Shown: one piece after another, positions 7,101 to 13,707 of the stretch
How the letters are laid out: the number at the start of each line of letters is the position of its first letter
Numbering within the stretch: the first letter of the stretch is position 1
Assembly: GCF_003463065.1 (NCBI RefSeq)
Contig: NZ_QSCM01000005.1
Span: 62,001-126,000, forward strand
DNA: 64,000 nt
Source of the DNA: Blautia sp. OF03-15BH
GTDB lineage: Bacteria; Bacillota; Clostridia; Lachnospirales; Lachnospiraceae
Direction of reading: 5' to 3'
Notes under the pieces: model-generated
What the model was told of the DNA's origin: nothing
The model's input: only the letters and a program-made list of their open reading frames with translations
Database searches by the model: none
Made by a program: the position numbers and the translations under genes

Positions 7101-9019
7101 ACACAGAGTTACGAAATGTAACAGCAGCAACCTGTGCGCAGGAAGGATACACAGGTGACTCTTATTGTAAGGACTGTAATACAAAACTTGCATCTGGAAA
7201 AGTTATCCCGAAAACAGAGCATACCTGGGATGCAGGAAAGATTACAACAGTAGCAACCTGTAATGAAAAAGGAATCAAGACATATATCTGTACAGAATGT
7301 AATGTAACAAGGACAGAAGAAATTCCAACAACAGGTCATCAGCGCACAGAGTTACGAAATGTAACAGCAGCAACCTGTGCGCAGGAAGGATACACAGGTG
7401 ACTCTTATTGTAAGGACTGTAATACAAAACTTGCATCTGGAAAAGTTATCCCGAAAACAGAGCATACCTGGGATGCAGGAAAGATTACAACAGTAGCAAC
7501 CTGTAATGAAAAAGGAATCAAGACATATATCTGTACAGAATGTAATGTAACAAGGACAGAAGAAATTCCAACAACAGGTCATCAGCGCACAGAGTTACGA
7601 AATGTAACAGCAGCAACCTGTGCGCAGGAAGGATACACAGGTGACTCTTATTGTAAGGACTGTAATACAAAACTTGCATCTGGAAAAGTTATCCCGAAAA
7701 CAGAGCATACCTGGGATGCAGGAAAGATTACAACAGTAGCAACCTGTAATGAAAAAGGAATCAAGACATATATCTGTACAGAATGTAATGTAACAAGGAC
7801 AGAAGAAATTCCAACAACAGGTCATCAGCGCACAGAGTTACGAAATGTAACAGCAGCAACCTGTGCGCAGGAAGGATACACAGGTGACTCTTATTGTAAG
7901 GACTGTAATACAAAACTTGCATCTGGAAAAGTTATCCCGAAAACAGAACATACCTGGGACTCAGGAAAGATTACAACAGCAGCAACCTGTAACGGAAAAG
8001 GAATCAAGACATATACCTGTACAGGATGTAACGCAACAAAGACAGAAGAAATTCCATCAACAGATCATCAGCATACGGAGTTACGAAATGTAACAGCAAC
8101 AACCTGTGCGCAGGAAGGTTATACAGGTGATGTTTATTGTCAGGATTGTGGTAAGCTTTTAGAAGAAGGTCAGGTAATTCCCAAAATAGATCATGTATGG
8201 AATAAGGGTGAGGTTACAACTACATCCACTTGTACTTCCGAAGGTATCAAGACTTATACCTGCACTTCTTGCGGAACAACTAAAACAGAAGCAATCGCAG
8301 CAACTGGCCATGGAGCTACAGAAATTCGAAATAAAAAAGCTGCAACTACCACATCCGAAGGTTACACAGGAGATACTTACTGTACAATCTGTAATCAGAA
8401 GATAAGTTCAGGTAATACGCTTGCAAAACTTACACCTCGAACTGCAACACCAGGAAAGACGTTAAAGGACAAATCAACCAATGGCGTTTACAAAGTCCTG
8501 AATGATGGAGTAAGTGTTGAGTTTATGAAACCTGTTTATAAAAAAGCATCGGTAAGAATTCCAGATACAATCAAAGTTAATGGAATTACCTGCAAAGTAA
8601 CCGGAATATCAGCAAATGCATTTAAAAATAACAAGTCACTTAAGTCTGTTACAATAGGAAGAAATGTTACAGTGATCGGAACGAATGCATTTTATGGATG
8701 TAAGAAACTGAGCAAGATGAATGGTGGAAATGGGATCATAAAGATCGGTCACAGAGCATTTGCAAATTGTGTAAGTCTGAGTAGAATAACAATTCCTGGA
8801 ACTGTCAGAAGTATTGGCAAACAGGCATTCTGTAATTGTAAGAAACTTAAGAGTATTACAATTAAGACAAGTACACTGTCAGGTAAGACAGTTGGTTCAA
8901 AAGCTTTTACAGGAACATATAAAAAACCAACGGTCAAAGTTCCGGCAAAGCAAATGAAAGCATATAAGAAACTATTGACATCAAAAGGAATGAGTTCCAA
9001 AGCAGTCTATAAAAAATAA
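4157..9019 (+). CDS. Secreted multidomain surface protein: papain-fold peptidase-like, Ig-like, ricin-like, Cys repeats, LRR
   Basis: 1,620 residues from ATG 4157 (ribosome site GGGAGGGA at 4143-4150). A signal peptide ends near SVSANG (residue 32). Residues 45-180 look like a papain-fold domain (CHAP or NlpC/P60 type) with Cys94 in SCHGFAEY, His133 in GHSAIYLGE and an Asp/Asn pair at 149-151. Three Ig-like repeats follow (about 189-470; each with LGVGNYSAH or a variant), then a further beta domain, a ricin-like beta-trefoil (about 556-690), an Fn3-like domain, two more Ig-like domains, the Cys repeats (about 940-1425) and a BspA-type LRR block (about 1458-1592: NAFKNNKSLKSVTIG, RAFANCVSLSRITIP). 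There is no LPXTG motif. The gene is AT-rich next to a recombinase remnant, which suggests transfer. Likely a host- or cell-wall-interacting protein; its substrate is unknown. Confidence 0.8.
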   Translation: MNSNNGLQKVSMIVFGFLILFILNPISVSANGVSDAIQKVVNVYPNSCSYFTSDGKKDSNSSDSRCSLTNIPSRGGLPLGKTVKDARGREAWSCHGFAEYVWYVVFGHCTNTQAQNISASELKIGDFIRFKGHSAIYLGENANYYYVYDSNWASPADNKVRYNHTINKSREIEYCYRATNYDSIANVDPSYKDFSISKNEYKLKEKIEFFITPINTTGIGISIDKEGVGRVVGAGCNRANGHDIWASDLGVGNYSAHITVYNGNKWVDTETVWFSIVDPQPSYSNFSVSQSVYNLHDKIQFKIDPINATGIGISIDKEGVGRVVAEDCNEASGHILWGINLGVGNYSAHITVYNDEKWIDTNTVYFSVVPPGYSNFEINKQKVGTAEDMKFKINTSHAEFMVLKIENERGEERYVERCGDSLDSWSVKADKLGVGNYKAYFLVFSTNDYYIETEKIPFTVYQSPERSKLTCLPGNSYSKTIFQWEESAYTDYYDLRIDAADYEKGGNIKNVWQLRGNRCSVWLPAGEYAAHVDSVNKDGAVGGELIYFTVKEGKAGTPVNLGSEVRARIITSSGRPIMNDEKKVKLDSGKKENLNQIWKFMQQSDNSYVVYSDVGNGVLTAQNSVGSSVYIDQYQNLDLQKWNLYGNSEDGYVLKSVGTGYVLGLSGEDSVFGNYVLKYSDDQMFEIEKTSEIKIDTPVVSVENLDGETNGNIKVKWNTCDNATNYDLLLYDADGKELKKKISDIEGTSYILKLAVGNYYVCIQAKNKQTGGKTTSEQVEFTVKENISICNMILEKNVFEYDGTEKKPQIRVYNTQGNLLQSSEYSVAYENNLNAGTATVRITGKNAYLGTKTIDFVINKASQKLRSSMDGKRVPDGEKVNLGIIGIGKMSYQVEQKDIAEVDANGMVTAKTAGNVNILITAEGDKNYNQAQITVRFIFEHQYDDGVITTAASCEVDGERTYTCAGCKANYTEKIKATGHQHTELRNVTAATCAQEGYTGDSYCKDCNTKLASGKVIPKTEHTWDAGKITTVATCNEKGIKTYICTECNVTRTEEIPTTGHQRTELRNVTAATCAQEGYTGDSYCKDCNTKLASGKVIPKTEHTWDAGKITTVATCNEKGIKTYICTECNVTRTEEIPTTGHQRTELRNVTAATCAQEGYTGDSYCKDCNTKLASGKVIPKTEHTWDAGKITTVATCNEKGIKTYICTECNVTRTEEIPTTGHQRTELRNVTAATCAQEGYTGDSYCKDCNTKLASGKVIPKTEHTWDSGKITTAATCNGKGIKTYTCTGCNATKTEEIPSTDHQHTELRNVTATTCAQEGYTGDVYCQDCGKLLEEGQVIPKIDHVWNKGEVTTTSTCTSEGIKTYTCTSCGTTKTEAIAATGHGATEIRNKKAATTTSEGYTGDTYCTICNQKISSGNTLAKLTPRTATPGKTLKDKSTNGVYKVLNDGVSVEFMKPVYKKASVRIPDTIKVNGITCKVTGISANAFKNNKSLKSVTIGRNVTVIGTNAFYGCKKLSKMNGGNGIIKIGHRAFANCVSLSRITIPGTVRSIGKQAFCNCKKLKSITIKTSTLSGKTVGSKAFTGTYKKPTVKVPAKQMKAYKKLLTSKGMSSKAVYKK
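6976..8430 (+). repeat. Tandem 243-bp repeats (81 residues) with paired Cys motifs
   Basis: Units begin at 7091, 7334, 7577, 7820, 8063 and 8306, exactly 243 bases apart, with a half unit before 7091 and an incomplete last unit. The first three units are almost identical in DNA; the fourth diverges in its second half and the last two are more diverged. Each unit has two submodules, each C-x(9-10)-Y-x-C-x2-C-like (ATCNEKGIKTYICTEC and ATCAQEGYTGDSYCKDC), suggesting a metal-binding or disulfide-bonded fold. Near-identity indicates recent expansion or homogenisation. Confidence 0.92.
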
Positions 9020-9024
9020 AAAAG

Positions 9025-9052
9025 GCAGACAGTTGGGCAACTGACTGTCTGC
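9025..9052 (+). terminator. Hairpin after the surface-protein gene
   Basis: GCAGACAGT (9025-9033) pairs with ACTGTCTGC (9044-9052), six bases after the stop codon. The following bases are A-rich rather than U-rich, so efficient intrinsic termination is doubtful. Confidence 0.4.
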
Positions 9053-9152
9053 AAAGGAAAAAAGATTTTGACATATCGGATGTATCATGGAAGTATGATT
9101 ATAGAAATAGAGTGCTACCGATAGATGGTTAGTCCGTATACTTAATTAATTA

Positions 9153-9192
9153 AAAATAACCGTTCAGTTTGTAGGCTGGGGCGGTTATTTTT
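9153..9192 (-). terminator. Bidirectional intrinsic terminator behind the toxin candidate
   Basis: AAAATAACCG (9153-9162) pairs with CGGTTATTTT (9182-9191). On the minus strand the hairpin overlaps the stop codon of the 32-residue ORF and is followed by a run of T; on the plus strand it can end transcripts from the surface-protein gene. Confidence 0.75.
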
Positions 9193-9283
9193 GTGTTTTA
9201 TGATTATCCTTGCCAAAGGTATATCCAAGACCAAAGCAGGTTAAGCCGAAGTTTACCACAGCTATGAAGTCAATAATACTCAT
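9185..9283 (-). CDS. 32-residue hydrophobic peptide, candidate type I toxin
   Basis: Minus-strand ORF starting MSIIDFIAVVNFGL and ending with a charged tail (GKDNHKTQK). A single hydrophobic helix spans about residues 3-22. It has a ribosome site (AAGAGGG, about 7 bases upstream), its own sigma-A promoter (9449-9477), a long structured leader and a terminator overlapping its stop. This gene plan matches type I toxin-antitoxin loci, in which a small membrane peptide is held off by an antisense RNA. I recall similar short ORFs in Firmicutes but cannot name a family; toxicity is inferred. Confidence 0.6.
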   Translation of the reverse strand: MSIIDFIAVVNFGLTCFGLGYTFGKDNHKTQK

Positions 9284-9442
9284 TGGCTTAGCCCTCTTTT
9301 CCAGTGGATTCCCTTTCGGGTTTCTATGTAATCAGAGGGGTGCTGAGTGCCGGTGGCACTCGTTTAGCACCGACCGTAACGGAGTGTAGACCACAGTCCC
9401 TCTGTTGAAGGACTAACCGCCTACCGTTATGGTAGTACCCAT
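9284..9442 (-). ncRNA. Structured leader of the toxin mRNA and possible antisense-RNA region
   Basis: Between the minus-strand start site and the toxin ORF lie strong palindromes: CAGAGGG...CCCTCTG encloses GTGCTgAGTGCC...GGCACTcgttTAGCAC, and GGATTCCCTTTCGGGTTTC folds near the ribosome site. Such a leader could hide the ribosome site. An antisense RNA from the plus strand is plausible but no convincing plus-strand promoter was found. Confidence 0.45.
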
Positions 9443-9448
9443 GTTTCG

Positions 9449-9477
9449 ATTATAACAGTCAGGACAGGAATCCGCAA
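9449..9477 (-). promoter_or_regulatory. Promoter of the toxin candidate
   Basis: On the minus strand, TTGCGG (9472-9477), 17 bases, TATAAT (9449-9454). Predicted transcription start near 9442, giving a transcript of about 290 nt to the terminator at 9153. Confidence 0.7.
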
Positions 9478-9599
9478 TACATCCATTTGTCATTTTTGCG
9501 GATTTGGTTCTGTGTCTGCGGCCAATGGGATCTATCTTCTATTTCGGTCCGCACAAATGAGTCCCACCGTGACTCAGCCCCCTTCCGAAACCAAGGAAT

Positions 9600-9635
9600 C
9601 AACCTACCAGTCTGACGTACGCCCCACTATATTTA
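9600..9635 (-). repeat. Right copy of 36-bp inverted repeat flanking the island
   Basis: Reverse complement of 3511-3546 with one mismatch. It marks the transition from the AT-rich island back to the feo region. The intergenic stretch 9478-9755 otherwise holds only the GC-rich hairpin below; no gene is seen. Confidence 0.85.
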
Positions 9636-9660
9636 AAAGCGGGCCCGGTTGGGGGAGTTT

Positions 9661-9700
9661 GAGGGGGCGGGCGGGCTCGCGACTCGGAGCGCGCCCCCTC
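9661..9700 (+). repeat. GC-rich hairpin upstream of feo
   Basis: GAGGGGGCG (9661-9669) pairs with CGCCCCCTC (9692-9700) in an otherwise AT-rich neighbourhood. Its base composition is unlike either flank. It could insulate the feo promoter from upstream transcription. Confidence 0.5.
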
Positions 9701-9755
9701 ATAAACTAAAACTTCAAAAAAATTTTCCAAACGATAATTTTTTTCAATAAAGTTC

Positions 9756-9787
9756 TTGACAACTAACAAAGGTTAGAATATACTAAC
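9756..9787 (+). promoter_or_regulatory. feo operon promoter with overlapping tripartite operator
   Basis: TTGACA (9756-9761), 17 bases, TATACT (9779-9784). Overlapping it are CTAAC (9763-9767), GTTAG (9772-9776) and CTAAC (9783-9787): alternating half-sites spaced by 4 and 6 bases that cover the spacer and -10. The reverse complement of this arrangement recurs before feoB. The half-site resembles those of DtxR/IdeR-type iron repressors. Confidence 0.75.
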
Positions 9788-9796
9788 CTACGTAAA

Positions 9797-9811
9797 AGAT
9801 AATCCTTATCA
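9797..9811 (+). promoter_or_regulatory. Fur-box-like palindrome in the feo leader
   Basis: AGATAAT C CTTATCA, a 7-1-7 palindrome close to the classical Fur consensus TGATAAT-n-ATTATCA. It lies just downstream of the -10, where a bound repressor would block transcription. A Fur-like gene closes the same operon. Confidence 0.6.
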
Positions 9812-9843
9812 AAAACTTTAAAAAACATAGAAAAGAGGTAAGA

Positions 9844-10056
9844 ATGATGCCGTTATCTATGATAAAAGAAGGTGAGCCTGCCGTTATTAAAAAGGTAGGC
9901 GGAAAAGAAGAGACGAGACAGTTTCTGGAAAATCTCGGCTTTGTGGCAGGCGGTACGGTTACTGTTGTATCGGAGATCAATGGGAACCTGATCGTCAATG
10001 TGAAGGATTCCCGCGTGGCCATCGGTAAAGATATGGCTAACAAAATCATGGTTTGA
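9844..10056 (+). CDS. feoA: FeoA family protein (first copy)
   Basis: A 70-residue SH3-like FeoA protein, the usual cytosolic partner of the FeoB iron transporter. The family pattern is clear: a start-proximal GEPAVIKKVGG, the ENLGFVAGGTVTVV turn and the IAIGKDMA-type ending (VAIGKDMANKIMV). It begins with two ATG codons at 9844 and 9847 behind AGAGGT (9834-9839). It is first in an iron-regulated operon. Two FeoA paralogues before one feoB is common in Clostridia; whether they play different roles is not known from sequence. Confidence 0.92.
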   Translation: MMPLSMIKEGEPAVIKKVGGKEETRQFLENLGFVAGGTVTVVSEINGNLIVNVKDSRVAIGKDMANKIMV

Positions 10057-10144
10057 TCTATGACGATGCCCGCAGACATCCTTGATACTGGAAAAGGAGA
10101 TATCCGGGAAGCGTTGTGAGAATCAAATAGAAAAGAGGAGAAAA

Positions 10145-10369
10145 ATGATGAAAACCCTGAAAAATGTTGCCGTAGGGCAGACCGTCACCGTGAAAAAGCT
10201 GACTGGTGAAGGCCCTGTGAAGAGACGGATCATGGACATGGGAATTACCAAAGGTGTGGAGATTTACGTCAGAAAAGTGGCGCCCCTTGGAGACCCGGTG
10301 GAAGTAACTGTCAGAGGATATGAACTGTCCTTAAGAAAAGCAGATGCGGAAATGATTGAGGTAGAGTAA
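10145..10369 (+). CDS. feoA: FeoA family protein (second copy)
   Basis: A 74-residue second FeoA, with GEGPVKRRIMDMGITKGVEI and the typical VRGYELSLRKADAEMI ending. It is more canonical than the first copy. ATG 10145 follows AAAGAGGAG (10131-10139); the frame is open further upstream, but no ribosome site supports an earlier start. It is followed by a second copy of the tripartite operator and then feoB, so feoB may also be transcribed or regulated separately. Confidence 0.93.
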   Translation: MMKTLKNVAVGQTVTVKKLTGEGPVKRRIMDMGITKGVEIYVRKVAPLGDPVEVTVRGYELSLRKADAEMIEVE

Positions 10370-10385
10370 ATTTTTTTGCCCACGC

Positions 10386-10410
10386 GTTAGATGAATCTAA
10401 CAAAAGTTAG
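10386..10410 (+). promoter_or_regulatory. Second tripartite GTTAG/CTAAC operator, before feoB
   Basis: GTTAG (10386-10390), 6 bases, CTAAC (10397-10401), 4 bases, GTTAG (10406-10410). Half-sites and spacings are the exact mirror of the operator in the feo promoter. No strong -35/-10 pair is evident next to it. Confidence 0.7.
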
Positions 10411-10442
10411 CAGAGGCGAATAAATAGAAAAGGAGCGAAAAA

Positions 10443-12830
10443 ATGTCAGTAAAGATTGCATTGGCAGGTAACCCGAACTGCGGTAAGACTACATTATTTA
10501 ATGCATTGACAGGATCCAACCAGTTTGTTGGTAACTGGCCCGGCGTAACGGTAGAGAAAAAAGAAGGTAAACTGAAAGGCCATAAAGATGTCATCATCAC
10601 AGACCTTCCCGGAATTTATTCTCTTTCTCCCTATACACTTGAGGAAGTAGTAGCCAGAAACTATCTGATCCATGAAAGACCCGATGCTATCATCAATATC
10701 ATTGACGGTACCAATATCGAGCGTAACCTGTATCTGTCCACACAGATCATGGAGCTTGGCATTCCTGTGATCATGGCTGTCAATATGATGGATCTGGTTG
10801 AAAAATCCGGTGATAAGATCCATATCGATAAATTGAAAAAGAAACTGGGCTGCGAGGTTGTGGAGATTTCCGCACTGAAGGGAACCGGCATTCAGAAAGC
10901 CGCTGAAAAAGCAGTTGCTCTTGCAGAATCCAAGAAGAGCGTCACTCCGGTCCATGAGTTTCAGGAGGATGTAGAGGCTGCGATCCATGCGGTAGAGGAG
11001 CGTCTCGGTTCTTCTGTTCCGGAGTCACAGAAACGTTTCTTTGCCATCAAGCTTCTGGAGAAGGATGACAAGATCAAAGAGCAGATGACGAATGTTCCGG
11101 ACGTTTCCAGAGAGATCAAGGTTCTCGAAGACAAATTTGATGACGATACGGAAAGTATCATTACCAATGAGCGTTATGTGTACATTTCATCTATCATCGG
11201 TTTATGCTGTACCAAAAACAAGACGAAAAAACTGACCACCTCTGATAAGATCGACCGGATCGTGACGAACCGCTGGCTCGCATTGCCGATCTTTGCAGTG
11301 ATCATGTGGCTGGTCTATTATGTATCCGTAAGTACGGTCGGCGGCTGGGCAACAGACTGGGCAAATGATGGCGTATTCGGAGATGGCTGGCATCTTTTTG
11401 GAATCGGAACTTCTTCCTATGAAGATGCGGCAGCTGATTACAGCCGTGCAGACCAGATCGTAGCCGCTGTGGATGAAGATAGCAAGGTTACTTCTGTAGA
11501 TATTGTTGATGACGAAGATGAAGTCATTGAGACAGTAGCGATCAGCGACAGCGTTGTAGCAGACGCAGAGAAGATCGTTGAGGCCGGCGAGCCGGATCCC
11601 GCAGATTACGGTGTATGGGTACCGGGTGTTCCGGTTGTGATTGAGAGTGGACTGGATGCCATCGGCTGTGCTGACTGGCTGAAGGGACTGATCCTTGACG
11701 GTATCGTAGCCGGTGTCGGAGCTGTTTTAGGTTTCGTTCCGCAGATGCTGGTACTGTTTATTTTCCTGGCCTTCCTTGAGGCCTGCGGTTACATGGCCCG
11801 TGTTGCATTCATCATGGACCGTATCTTCCGTAAATTCGGTCTTTCCGGTAAATCCTTTATCCCGATGCTGATCGGTACCGGTTGTGGAGTTCCGGGTATC
11901 ATGGCCTCCCGTACGATCGAGAACGACAGAGACCGTAAGATGACCATCATGACCACCACTTTTATCCCCTGTGGTGCAAAACTGCCGATCATCGCACTGA
12001 TCGCAGGTGCTCTGTTTAACGGTGCCTCCTGGGTAGCTCCGAGTGCATATTTTGTAGGTATCGCAGCGATCATCTGCTCCGGTATCATCTTAAAGAAAAC
12101 AAAACTCTTCGCCGGAGATCCGGCTCCCTTCGTTATGGAGCTTCCGGCCTACCATATGCCTACCGTCAGCAATGTACTGAGAAGCATGTGGGAGCGTGCA
12201 TGGTCCTTCATCAAAAAGGCCGGCACCATCATCCTCCTTTCCACCATCGTTCTGTGGTTCCTGATGAACTTTGGCTGGGTTGACGGTTCCTTCGGAATGT
12301 TGGAGGCAGAGCAGCTGAATGACAGTATCCTTTCCAAGATCGGAAGCATAATCGCACCGCTCTTTATCCCGCTTGGCTGGGGCGACTGGAAGATGGCAGT
12401 TGCAGCCGTTACCGGTCTGATCGCAAAAGAAAACGTAGTAGGTACCTTTGGTGTTCTCTTTGGATTTGCAGAAGTGGCAGAAAATGGTAATGAGGTTTGG
12501 GGACAGCTGGCAGGCAGCATGACCCAGATCGCAGCTTATTCTTTCCTGGTATTTAACCTCCTGTGTGCACCGTGCTTCGCAGCTATGGGTGCGATCAAGA
12601 GAGAGATGAACAACACGAAATGGTTCTGGACCGCGATCGGTTATCAGTGCGGACTTGCTTATGTGGTTTCTCTTTGTATCTATCAGCTGGGTAATCTCTT
12701 TACCGGCGGCGGTTTTGGTATCGGAACGGTAGTGGCCATCCTTCTTGTGATCGGTTTCATCTATCTTCTGGTAAGACCCTATAAGGAGAGCACGACTCTT
12801 ACAGTGAACGTAAAAACAACAGCCAGATAA
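10443..12830 (+). CDS. feoB: Ferrous iron transporter FeoB
   Basis: 795 residues. The N-terminal G domain has GNPNCGKTTLFN (residues 8-19), the DLPGIYS switch and NMMD as the guanine-specificity motif; the C-terminal part has the two Gate regions with multiple membrane helices (FLAFLEACGYMARVAF, GTGCGVPGIMASRTI). Role: GTP-dependent Fe2+ import across the cytoplasmic membrane. Unusual is a stretch of about 70 mostly acidic, Ala-rich residues (about 320-395, with VDIVDDEDEVIET) between the first membrane helix and the segment DWLKGLILDGIVAGVG. ATG 10443 follows AAAGGAGCG. It lies downstream of the second iron-type operator. Confidence 0.96.
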   Translation: MSVKIALAGNPNCGKTTLFNALTGSNQFVGNWPGVTVEKKEGKLKGHKDVIITDLPGIYSLSPYTLEEVVARNYLIHERPDAIINIIDGTNIERNLYLSTQIMELGIPVIMAVNMMDLVEKSGDKIHIDKLKKKLGCEVVEISALKGTGIQKAAEKAVALAESKKSVTPVHEFQEDVEAAIHAVEERLGSSVPESQKRFFAIKLLEKDDKIKEQMTNVPDVSREIKVLEDKFDDDTESIITNERYVYISSIIGLCCTKNKTKKLTTSDKIDRIVTNRWLALPIFAVIMWLVYYVSVSTVGGWATDWANDGVFGDGWHLFGIGTSSYEDAAADYSRADQIVAAVDEDSKVTSVDIVDDEDEVIETVAISDSVVADAEKIVEAGEPDPADYGVWVPGVPVVIESGLDAIGCADWLKGLILDGIVAGVGAVLGFVPQMLVLFIFLAFLEACGYMARVAFIMDRIFRKFGLSGKSFIPMLIGTGCGVPGIMASRTIENDRDRKMTIMTTTFIPCGAKLPIIALIAGALFNGASWVAPSAYFVGIAAIICSGIILKKTKLFAGDPAPFVMELPAYHMPTVSNVLRSMWERAWSFIKKAGTIILLSTIVLWFLMNFGWVDGSFGMLEAEQLNDSILSKIGSIIAPLFIPLGWGDWKMAVAAVTGLIAKENVVGTFGVLFGFAEVAENGNEVWGQLAGSMTQIAAYSFLVFNLLCAPCFAAMGAIKREMNNTKWFWTAIGYQCGLAYVVSLCIYQLGNLFTGGGFGIGTVVAILLVIGFIYLLVRPYKESTTLTVNVKTTAR

Positions 12831-12910
12831 AATCATCGGAATGAAGTGCCAAGGATCCGTCTGACGGAAAAAACAGATATGGAAACATGGAAAGTGAGGT
12901 GTCCTGCAAA

Positions 12911-13051
12911 ATGGGAACAGTAATCGTAGGGTTGGTATTAGTGATCGTTGTAGCATTGGTGGTACGCAGTATGGTTCGTGACAAGAAGAACGGAAAGTCT
13001 CTGCAGTGTGGCGGTGAATGTAAACATTGCGGATGCCACTGTGGAAAGTAA
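12911..13051 (+). CDS. FeoB-associated Cys-rich membrane protein
   Basis: A 46-residue protein: one membrane helix (IVGLVLVIVVALVV, residues 5-18), a basic stretch, then a Cys/His-rich tail (CGGECKHCGCHCGK) that may bind metal. This architecture and its place right behind feoB match the small FeoB-associated Cys-rich family. Start ATG 12911 with GTGAGG about 11 bases upstream. It may help FeoB by binding iron at the membrane; that role is inferred. Confidence 0.85.
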   Translation: MGTVIVGLVLVIVVALVVRSMVRDKKNGKSLQCGGECKHCGCHCGK

Positions 13052-13080
13052 AGCATGTAAGCCTCTGGAGGTGTGAGAAA

Positions 13081-13563
13081 TTGCCGAAGAATTCCGGAAA
13101 AAGGAAATCAGGAAATCAGGGAGATTATAAAAGAACACAGATGCAGAAGGATCTGATCATCCAGAAACTGAAAGAACAGGGGCTTCGCATTACCAAGCAG
13201 AGACTGATCCTTCTGGATATCATCCTTGAAGAAGACTGCTCCTGCTGTAAAGAGATCTATTATAAAGCATCTCAGAAGGATAACAGGATCGGTTCCGCTA
13301 CCGTGTATCGAATGATCAATACACTGGAAGAGATCGGAGCGATCAGCCGGAAAAACATGTATAAGGTTGACTGCAGTCCGGAGTGTAGAAAGGAAAACGC
13401 CTGCACCATTGAACTGGAGGACAACACGGTGATCGAATTAAATGAAGAAAAGTGGAATCAGATCATCCGTACCGGTCTGGCAGCCTGCGGTTATGCCGCA
13501 GACGGTCAGAAAGTCCGGAGCATCACAGCCCGGTCAAGAACACGGGAATGTGTAGAGGCTTGA
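13081..13563 (+). CDS. Fur family transcriptional regulator
   Basis: 160 residues from TTG 13081, chosen because GGAGGTG (13067-13073) lies 7 bases upstream; the frame is open earlier but overlaps the preceding gene. The N-terminal winged helix is Fur-like (GLRITKQRLILLDIILEE, GSATVYRMINTLEEIG). The dimerisation part is shorter and lacks the His-rich metal site (HHxHx2C) of normal Fur; instead it has cysteines (DCSCC, DCSPECRKENAC). As the last gene of the feo operon it could be an autoregulator of iron uptake, but with an altered metal or sensing mode. Confidence 0.85.
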   Translation: MPKNSGKRKSGNQGDYKRTQMQKDLIIQKLKEQGLRITKQRLILLDIILEEDCSCCKEIYYKASQKDNRIGSATVYRMINTLEEIGAISRKNMYKVDCSPECRKENACTIELEDNTVIELNEEKWNQIIRTGLAACGYAADGQKVRSITARSRTRECVEA

Positions 13564-13578
13564 CAAAAGTTTTCTGAA

Positions 13579-13622
13579 AAATACCGCAAAACCGATGAAA
13601 TCAGGTTTTGCGGTATTTTTTT
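13579..13622 (+). terminator. Intrinsic terminator of the feo operon
   Basis: AAATACCGCAAAACC (13579-13593) pairs with GGTTTTGCGGTATTT (13604-13618), followed by a T-run. A strong 15-bp stem. Confidence 0.9.
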
Positions 13623-13707
13623 AAAAAACATATTTTCTAATCTGCAAAAGGATGTTACAATAAGAATACAAATGTCCGGTCTTGCCCGGGAAAGGGGAAC
13701 AGGAAAT

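Noticed and set aside
7109..7825. Three identical 76-codon minus-strand open frames 243 bases apart
   Set aside because: They are the reverse-strand shadow of the tandem repeats in the surface-protein gene; no ribosome sites or promoters.
6976..8430. Possible CRISPR array
   Set aside because: Repeat unit is 243 bp, contiguous and protein-coding with no spacers.
9512..9709. 65-codon open frame upstream of feo
   Set aside because: Covers the inverted repeat and GC-rich hairpin, has no ribosome site and no recognisable protein features.
12090..12956. 288-codon minus-strand frame over feoB
   Set aside because: Shadow of feoB; low-complexity composition and no start signals.
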